Part shown: positions 19,955 through 28,696 of the stretch, piece by piece
Layout of the letters: each line of letters starts with the position of its first letter
Position numbering within the stretch: the first letter of the stretch is position 1
DNA from: Buttiauxella warmboldiae
Lineage (GTDB): Bacteria; Pseudomonadota; Gammaproteobacteria; Enterobacterales; Enterobacteriaceae
Length of the DNA stretch: 64,000 nucleotides
Direction: 5' to 3'
NCBI RefSeq assembly: GCF_003818135.1
Contig: NZ_RPOH01000021.1
Location: 1-64,000, forward strand
Notes under the pieces: model-generated
The model's input: only the letters and a program-made list of their open reading frames with translations
Database searches by the model: none
What the model was told of the DNA's origin: nothing
Made by a program: the position numbers and the translations under genes

Positions 19955-19981
19955 TTTAGTTTTTTTCAGTACAACCGATAT
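19955..19981 (+). promoter_or_regulatory. FliA (sigma-28) promoter of flgM-flgN
   Basis: TTTA at 19955-19958, 15 bases, ACCGATAT at 19974-19981. It has the same -10 element as the fliD promoter and lies right after the flgA stop. This allows late expression of the anti-sigma factor independent of flgA read-through. Confidence 0.8.
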
Positions 19982-20030
19982 TAGTTATATAACACCGGGA
20001 TGAACGACTCAGACATTGTCGAGGAATACC

Positions 20031-20330
20031 ATGAGTATAGAACGAACATTAGCCCCTCTTTCAGTGCCTGCGATCGCCTTACAATCGCAGGATTTAAAAA
20101 TGCGTCCGGGCAGCGAAGACCTCGGTCCGGAAAAAATAACCAGCAATGGCAATCCCGCTACGCAGCTTAAACTGACCAAGCTTGTGCAGGAGATCCAGAC
20201 GGATACTTCTCATGATGTTGATTACGATCGCATAGCTAAGATTCGGGCCTCGATGGAGGCTGGCGATTTACAATTCGACCCGGACTCGGTGGCGAATGCG
20301 CTGGTTGAAGATATCTTTCAACTTCCATAA
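20031..20330 (+). CDS. flgM: Anti-sigma-28 factor FlgM
   Basis: 99 aa from ATG 20031, preceded by GAGGAA; a frame opens 5 codons earlier but the family start is MSIERT. FlgM binds FliA until it is exported through the completed hook. The C-terminal sigma-binding region is recognisable (YDRIAKIRASMEAGDLQFDPDSVANALVEDIFQ), with the unstructured N-terminus as usual. FliA itself is not encoded here. Confidence 0.94.
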   Translation: MSIERTLAPLSVPAIALQSQDLKMRPGSEDLGPEKITSNGNPATQLKLTKLVQEIQTDTSHDVDYDRIAKIRASMEAGDLQFDPDSVANALVEDIFQLP

Positions 20331-20354
20331 CTTCTTAGAAAGACAGATATAAAA

Positions 20355-20798
20355 ATGGAAAACCTACGTTCGATACTACATAAAATGGAGGATTCTTTGG
20401 GGGATCTGGAAAGCATTCTTATGGAGGAATTGAATCAATTAAAACGGTTGCAGATTAACCCGGTATCTTTGCAAATCGTCTCAGACAGTAAAAGCCAGCA
20501 GCTCTCGACTATTGGTTATTACGATGATATGCGCAAGCAGCTGGAAGCAGCGATGCATATTTCGGCACCGTATCAACAAAATGCAAGATTTGCCACGCAA
20601 TGGCAGGCTATCACGCTAAAAGTGAAGAAAGCCCAGAGCATGAATATGAAAATTTACGAATTACTCGATATGCACATGCAAAAAATAGACAAGCTTAAAA
20701 AGCTGCTGGGTAAATCAGAAACGACATCAACGCTATACGGTTCAGCAGGACAAACCCGTGCTCCTGTATCTGGCAATGTTTATAACATCAGCGTCTAG
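20355..20798 (+). CDS. flgN: Export chaperone FlgN for FlgK/FlgL
   Basis: 147 aa, helical. FlgN delivers FlgK and FlgL to the export gate. Seen: LHKMEDSLGDLESILMEELNQLKRLQINP, then a long coiled-coil-like middle and a Ser/Thr-rich tail. It is 24 bases after flgM and is followed by a strong terminator. Confidence 0.92.
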   Translation: MENLRSILHKMEDSLGDLESILMEELNQLKRLQINPVSLQIVSDSKSQQLSTIGYYDDMRKQLEAAMHISAPYQQNARFATQWQAITLKVKKAQSMNMKIYELLDMHMQKIDKLKKLLGKSETTSTLYGSAGQTRAPVSGNVYNISV

Positions 20799-20847
20799 TT
20801 CACATGAACGCTTTAAATAAAAAATTTATGATGTGCCTGTAGTACTT

Positions 20848-20870
20848 AGCTCCTCCCAGGAGCTTTTTTT
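20848..20870 (+). terminator. Rho-independent terminator after flgN
   Basis: Stem AGCTCCT/AGGAGCT with a CCC loop followed by a run of T. It lies 50 bases after flgN and ends the flagellar block before srfA. Confidence 0.9.
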
Positions 20871-20991
20871 CTATCCGTTTATTAGCCAGCACAAGTGTTG
20901 GATATTCACACCTTAGCTTTATCATTATTCTCTGGTGAAAGTCGCTAAAATAAATGACAAAAAGTAAGCGAAATAATCAGCAAGGTGTGAT

Positions 20992-22347
20992 GTGTCAGGA
21001 ATAATATTACGTAGTGGTTATCTGAATGACTTTATCGCGTTAGGTGAGAGTGGACAGACACTGTTTGAAACCGCGATACAAATTCGCGAAACAATACGTT
21101 TGCAAAAACAACAGGCGCTTTTCGACTGTCTGGCCATTCCACAGCATAATGATGTTGAAGAAAAAGTAGACTGGTATGCACCATACGAAGGTGATATCAC
21201 TCCGTGGGCTTCTGCCAGCGAACGACAACGTGAGTTCGCGCTTTCCTCGCTGGAAAACTGTCTGTCCGCCGCCGGTGAATTAAGCCAGCGCTACCTTTGT
21301 GCGGAGAAAGCCTCTTTACGGTTGTTTGGGTCAATGCTCACCAAACTGCTGCAGTTTCCCGGCAGCCAGTATATCTATCTGGTGGATGATAAACCGGTGA
21401 TTGCTTTCTGGGGTTTTTTGAACCGCAATCAGTCTCCCAGAGAAGATGTTTTTGATTGTTTGCGTACCATGAAAAGCTCCGATCGGCGGGTTCTGCTGGA
21501 GCCTGTCCAGGAAATACCAGAAGAGCCTGAAGAAATTGAGTTTCCCGATCCAAAACCTGCGATCGTAAAAATCAGCCAACCCGATACCCCATTGTTACAA
21601 CCCGTTTTCCAGACTCCGGATCTCCAGGCACCTGAGCATAAGGCGGAGCAGCCACAACCTGAGGCTATTTCTCAAACCGGTGAAAAAAAAACCAGGCCCT
21701 TCAGGCTGTTCCGGTTATTAAAAGTGATTGCGGTATTGATGATATTTGCTGCATTCCAGATGGGTTATTCATATGTGGTTCCACGGCTGTCATCCTACTT
21801 TGATATCACGCACGTTTCGGCCACCGCCGCTCCGGAAATGGTAACCGAAGTTCAGCCGGTTCGGCTCCCCGTGCAGCCAGCTACGGTCAGCGCTCCCGCT
21901 CCCGTCAAAAAGATAGATCCCGTTCCTCCTGTGGCGATGACATCTGCGGAAGTCCGCATCGATAAAAATCTACTGGTTCTGCCAGCTGACGCGGTGAAGA
22001 TCGGTTCAAGTGCCTTTATGGATGGACGCTGGAAAGCCAGCATTAACGCCAGCAGCACGCCTGACATCAGACAACCCACTCTGCATCTTCGTATTAAAAA
22101 CAGCAAAGGCACTCTGAAGGTTAATCTTGATAACAAGGTGGCCTGTAAAGCTGATATTTATCTCGGGTTGATGCAATCCGGGAATTTACAGATTAAAAGC
22201 CGCAGCAGGGCGAAATGTAACGATAAAAGCCGCTATCAGATACCGGAAATAACGTGTAAGCAAGGGGCGAGCGGGGCGGCACAATGCGCTGGGCGGTACG
22301 CCGACGATACTCTGGTCCCGATGACGCTTCTGAAGGTGGGCAAATAA
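20992..22347 (+). CDS. srfA: SrfA family protein
   Basis: 451 aa from GTG 20992, which has AAGG upstream. It is recognised as SrfA of the srfABC operon by its start (SGIILRSGYLNDFIALGESGQTLFETA), size and position before srfB. The N-terminal ~240 residues are soluble, with a Pro/Glu-rich linker. One membrane segment follows at about 240-262 (LLKVIAVLMIFAAFQMGYSYVV), then a Pro/Val/Ala-rich linker and a C-terminal domain with Cys pairs (ACKADI, AKCNDKS, ITCKQG, AQCAG) that probably sits in the periplasm. The biochemical function is not known. In Salmonella srfABC is expressed with the flagellar regulon, and here it sits next to flgMN. Confidence 0.85.
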   Translation: MSGIILRSGYLNDFIALGESGQTLFETAIQIRETIRLQKQQALFDCLAIPQHNDVEEKVDWYAPYEGDITPWASASERQREFALSSLENCLSAAGELSQRYLCAEKASLRLFGSMLTKLLQFPGSQYIYLVDDKPVIAFWGFLNRNQSPREDVFDCLRTMKSSDRRVLLEPVQEIPEEPEEIEFPDPKPAIVKISQPDTPLLQPVFQTPDLQAPEHKAEQPQPEAISQTGEKKTRPFRLFRLLKVIAVLMIFAAFQMGYSYVVPRLSSYFDITHVSATAAPEMVTEVQPVRLPVQPATVSAPAPVKKIDPVPPVAMTSAEVRIDKNLLVLPADAVKIGSSAFMDGRWKASINASSTPDIRQPTLHLRIKNSKGTLKVNLDNKVACKADIYLGLMQSGNLQIKSRSRAKCNDKSRYQIPEITCKQGASGAAQCAGRYADDTLVPMTLLKVGK

Positions 22348-22350
22348 CCT

Positions 22351-25335
22351 ATGCTGATAAATCTGATTAATTATAATGCGAACATAGCGCTGATCCAGAA
22401 CAGCAGTATACAGTTTCTTGATTTTGGCCTTAACCCGATAACCAAAAACCCACACAGCGGACGCTTTGTTCGCCATAGCGTTAATGGTCCCCTGTTGCGT
22501 TTGCAGCATGACCGACTGACCGGGCGCTTTATATTGCCGGGTGAAAATGGTGAAGAGCCGGAAATTCTCAAACCAGAAAGTATCATTTTACTTGAACACT
22601 CACTGGACGTAATGGACAAGGTGTGGCTGCCTTTGCCTTTCATGCGCACTGATGCTTCCCGTTCTACCATGAATACGCCGCTAAACTGGGCTCGAGTGCA
22701 GCTAAAACGTCTACAGACACCCGATACCGCAGGGAATACGTTACGTATCTGTATCGCTTTCGATACCAAAATTCACGCTGATGATAGCGGCGCTGCGCCG
22801 TTAGCGCTCACCAGCCGGGATGTGCTTGATGGAACCCGCTTTGCGCTTGCCTGGCATGACCATGAAGTGAGCGAGTTCCTTGATCAAACCTGGGTTGATG
22901 GCTGGCTGCGTGAAGTGTTTACCCACTACGCCACACATCAGGAAGGGCGCAGCTGCTATGAAGTCAATGCCGCGTTGAAAGCTTTTGAATATCAGGCTCA
23001 TTTCCTGAATATTCTTGAGATGCTTGGCTCGCAACTCTCGGTGCCGCAGGTTCAAATCGTGGCGGAAACGCTAAATACACCGTCAGTCCCTGTCGATCTC
23101 ATACTGGATATTGGTAATACGCACACCTGTGGGATCATACTCGAAGATCATGGCAAAGATAATGCCGGCCTGCAGCAAAGTGCAGAGCTACAAATCCGCT
23201 CGCTCAGTGAGCCGCAGCGGATCGGTTCCCCGCTGTTTACCAGCCGTCTGGAGTTCAGTGAAGCCAAATTTGGTAAACCGCATTTCTCTATGGAGAGCGG
23301 ACGCAAAGATGCTTTTGTCTGGCCTTCCTTTGCCCGGGTCGGTGATGAAGCCCGTCAGCTCGCCACACAACGCTACGGTACTGAAGGGAACAGCGGTATT
23401 TCCAGCCCGCGCCGCTATCTGTGCGACGACACGCCATCCCAGCAGGCATGGCGCTTTAGCCAACTGACCGGAAAAAATCAGCGTGAACCACGAGCTATTG
23501 CCCTGCCGTTAATGAATTTGATCAATGATGACGGGCAACCTTTAGATAGTTTGCCCTCTGAAGAACGCCTGCCCGTTTTTTCACCGAATTACAGCCCCAG
23601 CTCGCTGATGACGATAATGATGTGTGAATTACTCGCACAGGCGCTGACGCAGATCAACAGCGCGGCCCACCGCGAGAGCATGGGTCGGGCGATGGCACCA
23701 CGTCAATTACGGCAATTGATATTGACGCTGCCTTCAGCCATTCCCAAACAGGAGCGTGAAATTTTACGTTTGCGGGCGCAGGAAGCGATAAAACTCGTCT
23801 GGAAAGCGCTTGAGTGGCAGGCGAAAGATGAGGAGAACAGCCCTTTCCTCTGCGTAACAGATAGAGATCGTTTTGGCGTTGTGCCGCTGCCAGACGTACA
23901 GATGGAGTGGGATGAGGCGACCTGTGGCCAGCTCGTCTGGCTGTATAACGAAGTCATTAATAACTACAGCGGGCAGGCACAGCTCTGTTTTCAGAGTTTG
24001 ACCCGTCCGGACCGCAAGATTGAGGCAAATGAGCGAGCTGGTGGAACGCTGCGCGTGGCTTCGATTGATATTGGTGGTGGCACGACGGATATGGCTATCA
24101 CGCAGTATCGTCTGGATGATGGAACTGAAAACCAGTTTAAAATCAACCCACAGCTGTTATTCCGGGAAGGCTTTAAGGTAGCTGGCGACGACATATTATT
24201 AGATGTTATTCAGTACAGCGTGCTCCCGGCGCTGCAGCTGGCCCTGGAAAAGGCTGGCGTCAGCGCGGCTGAGCGTGTCATGAGTGAGCTGTTTGGTGAT
24301 GTTGATCCTGATGGTAGCCGTGCCATCCTGCGACAGCAGTCGACATTACAACTGTTTATCCCGCTGGGGCACGCCATTCTTGCCGCCTGGGAGAGCTGCG
24401 ATCCACAGGATGACTGTGCGCTGTTTGCGGGGCGTTTTGGTGAGTTGTTAACTCATACTCCAACAGCGAATGTCATCAATTATATTGAGCAAACCGTACA
24501 ATCCCTGCAGCCTGACGGTACACCTGCTTTTAAAGTGCTGGATGTTCCGCTGTTGGTTGAGCTGGCAACGCTGAAAGAGGCGCTGCTGAGCGGAAAATTC
24601 AGCCTGACTGCTCCTCTTCAGGCGCTGTCTGAGGCGATCGGCCATTACTGTTGTGATGTTCTGCTGGTTACGGGCCGCCCGTCTTGCTTGCCGGGCGTTC
24701 AGGCACTGCTTCGCTATCTGCAACCGGTGCCAATGAAGCGCATCATCTGGCTGGACAATTACCAGATACATGAGCATTTTCCGTTTGGTTATCAGGGGCG
24801 GGTGGTGAATCCCAAATCCACTGCTGCGCTGGGAGCCATGTTATGTCGGCTGGCGACGGACTTACGGCTGCCAGGCTTCAGCTTTAACGCAGCAGATATT
24901 CAGGCATATTCCACGATCCGTTACCTTGGCATGCTCGACAGCAACCATAAACTGCCTGAGGCTAACGTTTGGTATTCTGACATCGATCTTGATAACCCGG
25001 CAGCCCAGCTACCGGAAACGCTCAATTTTTCCGTCAAAAATGATATTTGCCTTGGATTCCGCCAGCTCGCAGATGCCCGATGGCCTGCGACCGCGCTGTA
25101 TGGGCTGAAAATCAACACCCCTGAACTTTCCCGCAGCCTTAGCGGTAACGGTGTTCTGCATGTCAGTCTGCAGTACGAACCCCGCCATAACGGCTTTACC
25201 CTGGCGCAGGTCCGCATGGAGGACGGAACTCCCGTTCCGGCAGGCGCAGTACAACTGAAACTTAACACTCTGCCCCAGGGTAAAAATGACACTCACCAAT
25301 ACTGGATCGACAGCGGGAGCGTATATCTTAAATGA
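22351..25335 (+). CDS. srfB: SrfB family protein (actin/Hsp70-like ATPase fold)
   Basis: 994 aa, the usual SrfB size. Two glycine-rich phosphate motifs typical of the actin/Hsp70/sugar kinase fold are visible: LDIGNTHTCGI near residue 252 and SIDIGGGTTDMAI near 571. A later GRVVNPKSTAALGAML region resembles the adenosine motif end of such folds. This suggests ATP binding; the substrate is unknown. It starts 3 bases after srfA and its stop overlaps the srfC start by 4 bases (ATGA), so the three proteins are probably made together and may form a complex. Confidence 0.88.
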   Translation: MLINLINYNANIALIQNSSIQFLDFGLNPITKNPHSGRFVRHSVNGPLLRLQHDRLTGRFILPGENGEEPEILKPESIILLEHSLDVMDKVWLPLPFMRTDASRSTMNTPLNWARVQLKRLQTPDTAGNTLRICIAFDTKIHADDSGAAPLALTSRDVLDGTRFALAWHDHEVSEFLDQTWVDGWLREVFTHYATHQEGRSCYEVNAALKAFEYQAHFLNILEMLGSQLSVPQVQIVAETLNTPSVPVDLILDIGNTHTCGIILEDHGKDNAGLQQSAELQIRSLSEPQRIGSPLFTSRLEFSEAKFGKPHFSMESGRKDAFVWPSFARVGDEARQLATQRYGTEGNSGISSPRRYLCDDTPSQQAWRFSQLTGKNQREPRAIALPLMNLINDDGQPLDSLPSEERLPVFSPNYSPSSLMTIMMCELLAQALTQINSAAHRESMGRAMAPRQLRQLILTLPSAIPKQEREILRLRAQEAIKLVWKALEWQAKDEENSPFLCVTDRDRFGVVPLPDVQMEWDEATCGQLVWLYNEVINNYSGQAQLCFQSLTRPDRKIEANERAGGTLRVASIDIGGGTTDMAITQYRLDDGTENQFKINPQLLFREGFKVAGDDILLDVIQYSVLPALQLALEKAGVSAAERVMSELFGDVDPDGSRAILRQQSTLQLFIPLGHAILAAWESCDPQDDCALFAGRFGELLTHTPTANVINYIEQTVQSLQPDGTPAFKVLDVPLLVELATLKEALLSGKFSLTAPLQALSEAIGHYCCDVLLVTGRPSCLPGVQALLRYLQPVPMKRIIWLDNYQIHEHFPFGYQGRVVNPKSTAALGAMLCRLATDLRLPGFSFNAADIQAYSTIRYLGMLDSNHKLPEANVWYSDIDLDNPAAQLPETLNFSVKNDICLGFRQLADARWPATALYGLKINTPELSRSLSGNGVLHVSLQYEPRHNGFTLAQVRMEDGTPVPAGAVQLKLNTLPQGKNDTHQYWIDSGSVYLK

Positions 25336-27476
25336 GTTATTCAGTCGCTGAATTTAATCAACTAATCGATTGGGTTAACAATACCCGAACGCATTCCCAT
25401 CGCCTGAACCTGGAGGCTGACGGAATACTGGCACGGATTATTCCCTTATGTTATCGCCAGCGGCAAATCCAGGCGATGAGTGAAGCTCCGGTGACTTTCG
25501 GGTTGTACGGTAACTCTGTCGCAGGTAAAAACCATTTATTGAAAATGATCCTCGCTGAAGGTAGCGAAGAAATTAATATGCAGTTAGGGGAAAACACCCT
25601 TAATTATTTGCGTCATATTAACCCGGATAATCGTCCTTCCTCGATGGCAATCCGTTTTACTTCTGCCCAGCCACCTACAGTAGAAAACTTTCCATTACAA
25701 CTGACGCTGTTCAGTGAAAGTGAGCTGGCACAGCGTCTTATACGCCAATACCACTCTTCTGCTCATCCTCATGTGGTGTGCGGTAACACCATTTCAGCAA
25801 TGGTGGCGGAGCTTCAGTCCCGTAGCCGCCCTCAGCCCGAAGCTGGGCTGACCCGTGAACAGATGTCCTCTGTGCTGCTCTGTTACCATCAAGTGGTTGG
25901 AAGCCTGCATCGGCTGGATGATTCCCTGGTATATCAGCTATCAGACCTTGCTCCGCGGCTCAGGCTGGCAGATAGAGCCAGATTGCTCTCCCTTTTCTGG
26001 GGAGAGTACGCGGTATTCACCACGCAATGGCAGCAGATGGCGCAAACCCTACGCTATTTAGGCCATGCTTCGCGGCTTCTCGCGCCCACAAGCCTGATCG
26101 TTGATAATCTGCTGCAGCCAAACAAAGATTTTCTGTTCGAAGAGGGTGAAAGAGACAGGGGACAGAATAACGATGTGATTGTCTGCCCGCTGATACCGGG
26201 CGAAAAGCAGGCTCCAATGAGTATTGCACAACAGGATCTGGCCCGTATCTGTGCCGAGATCTGTTTTATGCTGGCCCCAAAAGCCTCGCTGAAAGCTGTG
26301 GATATCGTCGATATACCCGATAGTTTGTTGCATTACTATCAGGATCGCCTCCAGCCCGATACTTTGCTGATCTGCAATGCTTGCGAAGATATTCAACAAC
26401 TTTTACCAACGGCCAGAATGCTAGCCGAGTGGGTGAAACAAACACAATCTCAGCATCAACGCAGTTTACCCCGGCTAGTCTGGGCTATTACACCCTTCGA
26501 TCTGCGTTTTACCCAGGGAAATCACACCAGCAATGCTATACAGCGCTTTATCTCGCTTTCAGGAATAAGCTGGGGAACGTTGCAGGTCTTCGATCGCCGG
26601 GATACGGCAAGTTTGAATGAATGGCTGAGCGCGGTAATCGGTTCGTCATCTCACGCTGAACGGGTGATAGCACTGCAAGATGATTTGCGTGAACAGGTGA
26701 GGGCACTCTTCGGGCGTTTTCATCAGCAAACAACAAGCGATTCAGACAGTATGCGCAAGCAGGCTGAAGGCATGATCCGCACATTACAAGCGCAGGCTGA
26801 AAAACATGGAGAATTGATTGACCAGTTGACTCTTTCCCGGGACATCATTCAACAGTGTTGGCTACAAGCGCAACCAAAAGAGGGCGAACAGCCCGCAGCG
26901 CTGATGCCCAGCATCGATCTTTTTGACGATTCGCAGAGCGGTGACCCCACAGAAAAACAGGAAAAAAGTTTTGCTACAAAAGTCTTCTCATTGTGGGTAA
27001 ATCATCTTTTCCGCCTCAGCCAGCAGCCCATGGGCCCTGCATTTTCATGGCTGCAGCAGCGGCAATTCCAGACGCTGTGTGCCATATTGCTCGACACCGC
27101 CTACCGGCTTGAATTACCACAAACGCTAGAAAAGAGCCTGGCTCCCTATAGTGATAATGCGGCGATGGCGATTACCCATGCCGGTAATGTAATTAGTGAT
27201 TTTATTAGCTGGCTGGGATATGACTCCGTCGCGCAGGAACAGCGGCCGCTCAGCAAAATTTGCAAAGGCGCCCCTATTTTTACCCCCGCACAGCAGGCCG
27301 ATATCCATCACCGACTGACCCGGCTGGGCAATAATATGCTACAGGACAACGCTCGTTATATCTTCGACTGGATGGTCGCATTGTTAACACGTGCGGTGGA
27401 GAATGCGGAAGTCGGCGTCGTCAATGGACTCAATGAGGAGCAAAGCGCCACCCTGCAGGGGTTACTGAAAAGATAA
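25332..27476 (+). CDS. srfC: SrfC family protein (P-loop protein)
   Basis: 714 aa, matching SrfC. A P-loop-like motif lies at residues 60-67 (GNSVAGKN): the G-x4-GK frame is present, but Asn replaces the usual Ser/Thr after Lys. The middle has a PLIPGEKQAPMS segment and later a possible guanine/adenine-site region LVWAITPFDLRF. A helical, Gln-rich C-terminus follows. It is probably an NTPase related to dynamin/GTPase-like proteins, but this is inference. Last gene of the srf operon. Confidence 0.86.
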   Translation: MSYSVAEFNQLIDWVNNTRTHSHRLNLEADGILARIIPLCYRQRQIQAMSEAPVTFGLYGNSVAGKNHLLKMILAEGSEEINMQLGENTLNYLRHINPDNRPSSMAIRFTSAQPPTVENFPLQLTLFSESELAQRLIRQYHSSAHPHVVCGNTISAMVAELQSRSRPQPEAGLTREQMSSVLLCYHQVVGSLHRLDDSLVYQLSDLAPRLRLADRARLLSLFWGEYAVFTTQWQQMAQTLRYLGHASRLLAPTSLIVDNLLQPNKDFLFEEGERDRGQNNDVIVCPLIPGEKQAPMSIAQQDLARICAEICFMLAPKASLKAVDIVDIPDSLLHYYQDRLQPDTLLICNACEDIQQLLPTARMLAEWVKQTQSQHQRSLPRLVWAITPFDLRFTQGNHTSNAIQRFISLSGISWGTLQVFDRRDTASLNEWLSAVIGSSSHAERVIALQDDLREQVRALFGRFHQQTTSDSDSMRKQAEGMIRTLQAQAEKHGELIDQLTLSRDIIQQCWLQAQPKEGEQPAALMPSIDLFDDSQSGDPTEKQEKSFATKVFSLWVNHLFRLSQQPMGPAFSWLQQRQFQTLCAILLDTAYRLELPQTLEKSLAPYSDNAAMAITHAGNVISDFISWLGYDSVAQEQRPLSKICKGAPIFTPAQQADIHHRLTRLGNNMLQDNARYIFDWMVALLTRAVENAEVGVVNGLNEEQSATLQGLLKR

Positions 27477-27561
27477 TCCTTTATCCTCGGGTATTTATGG
27501 AGTTGCTATCTTGTGACTCCATAGTCACGGGTAAGTCTGGCACGACTCCTGGTCATGTTCA

Positions 27562-27581
27562 GGGTGGTTGTTTAGCCACCC
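27562..27581. terminator. Possible terminator between srfC and lacI-type gene
   Basis: Perfect 6-bp stem GGGTGG/CCACCC with an 8-base loop between the convergent srfC and LacI-family genes. There is no T run next to it, so the call rests on stem and position only. Confidence 0.35.
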
Positions 27582-27667
27582 ACCATTAGGCATTGAAATA
27601 ATTCCCTTTTACGACATCGCGGCTGGTAAACAGACGGCTTATTTAAATAACGGACAAAACCATAAGA

Positions 27668-28696
27668 TCAGAACGGTAAGTTGGTGCTGTCTCGTGGAAT
27701 AATTTCAAAACCGACATCGACAATCTCTCCCTGATAGGCGTTATCTTCACTCATTTTTAGCATCATTTCGGCTGTTTTGGCCGCCATGTTGTCTGCGTTG
27801 AGATTGACGCTTGATAGAGAGTAAGGGGCCAGAAATGCGCTGGCAGGAAAATCGCCAAAACCCAGAATACTCAGCTGCTGTGGAACCTGAATCCGCTTAT
27901 CGAACGCTTCCATCAGCAGCGCACTGGCAATCGCATCACTGGAGCAAAAAATGCCGTCGAGCCCGCGCTCTTTAACCAGTGTTTTCATCAGCAAAGAGCG
28001 ACTGGCCTGATAAATGTTGTCGGTACGTGGAATATCAACCACCACGGGTTGCAGGCCGGTGGCTGTCAGAGCCGCCGTAAACCCCTGATAGCGTTTCTGG
28101 GCACGAATATCTTCTTTAAAGCGCGTGGTAAAATAGGCCAGCTTTTTACACCCGGATTCAATCATAAATTGCGCCGCCTGAAAGCCGACATGGGTGTGGT
28201 CATTGCCCACCTGTGCGGGAAAATGGCTGCCTTCTATTTGCCACATCTGAACCACGGGTATTCCGCTGTTTTGTAGCATTTTCACGGTAGAAGGGTTGTG
28301 GTCGGCACCCGCGATGGCGATGACGGCGGGTGACCATTGCAGTATGGCTTTGACCTGTTCCTCTTCTTTATCCAGGCTATGGTCATGGGAGGCTATCGAA
28401 AGTTGATAGCCTGCGGCACTGACCGTGCGCTCAATCTGCTGGATAACCCGGCTGAAAATAATATTCGCAATAGACGGGACAATCACCGCCATACTGCTGC
28501 TGCGCCCACCGGTAAACTGGCTCGCTATCTTATTGTGAACATAGCCGAGCTCATCGATAGCAGCCTGGATTTTCTTGCCTGTTTTAACCGAAACCTTTTC
28601 GGGATAGCGGACAAAAAGCGAAACAGTAGAAGGTGAAACCTTCGCCAGATTGGCAACATCATCAAGTTTTACTGCTTGTCGTGATCTCTGACGCAT
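27668..28696 (-). CDS. LacI-family transcriptional regulator
   Basis: 342 aa. N-terminal LacI HTH (VKLDDVANLAKVSPSTVSLFVRYPEKVSVKTGKKIQAAIDELGYVHNKIA) and hinge, then a periplasmic-binding-protein-like sensor (MAVIVPSIANIIFSRVIQQIE, ending EIIPRDSTNLPF). The start overlaps the symporter 3' end by about 35 bases, so the two are co-transcribed. It very probably controls the divergent sugar catabolic operon through the two matching palindromes at 30384-30397 and 30604-30617. The inducer is likely a pathway sugar or intermediate. Confidence 0.92.
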   Translation of the reverse strand: MRQRSRQAVKLDDVANLAKVSPSTVSLFVRYPEKVSVKTGKKIQAAIDELGYVHNKIASQFTGGRSSSMAVIVPSIANIIFSRVIQQIERTVSAAGYQLSIASHDHSLDKEEEQVKAILQWSPAVIAIAGADHNPSTVKMLQNSGIPVVQMWQIEGSHFPAQVGNDHTHVGFQAAQFMIESGCKKLAYFTTRFKEDIRAQKRYQGFTAALTATGLQPVVVDIPRTDNIYQASRSLLMKTLVKERGLDGIFCSSDAIASALLMEAFDKRIQVPQQLSILGFGDFPASAFLAPYSLSSVNLNADNMAAKTAEMMLKMSEDNAYQGEIVDVGFEIIPRDSTNLPF

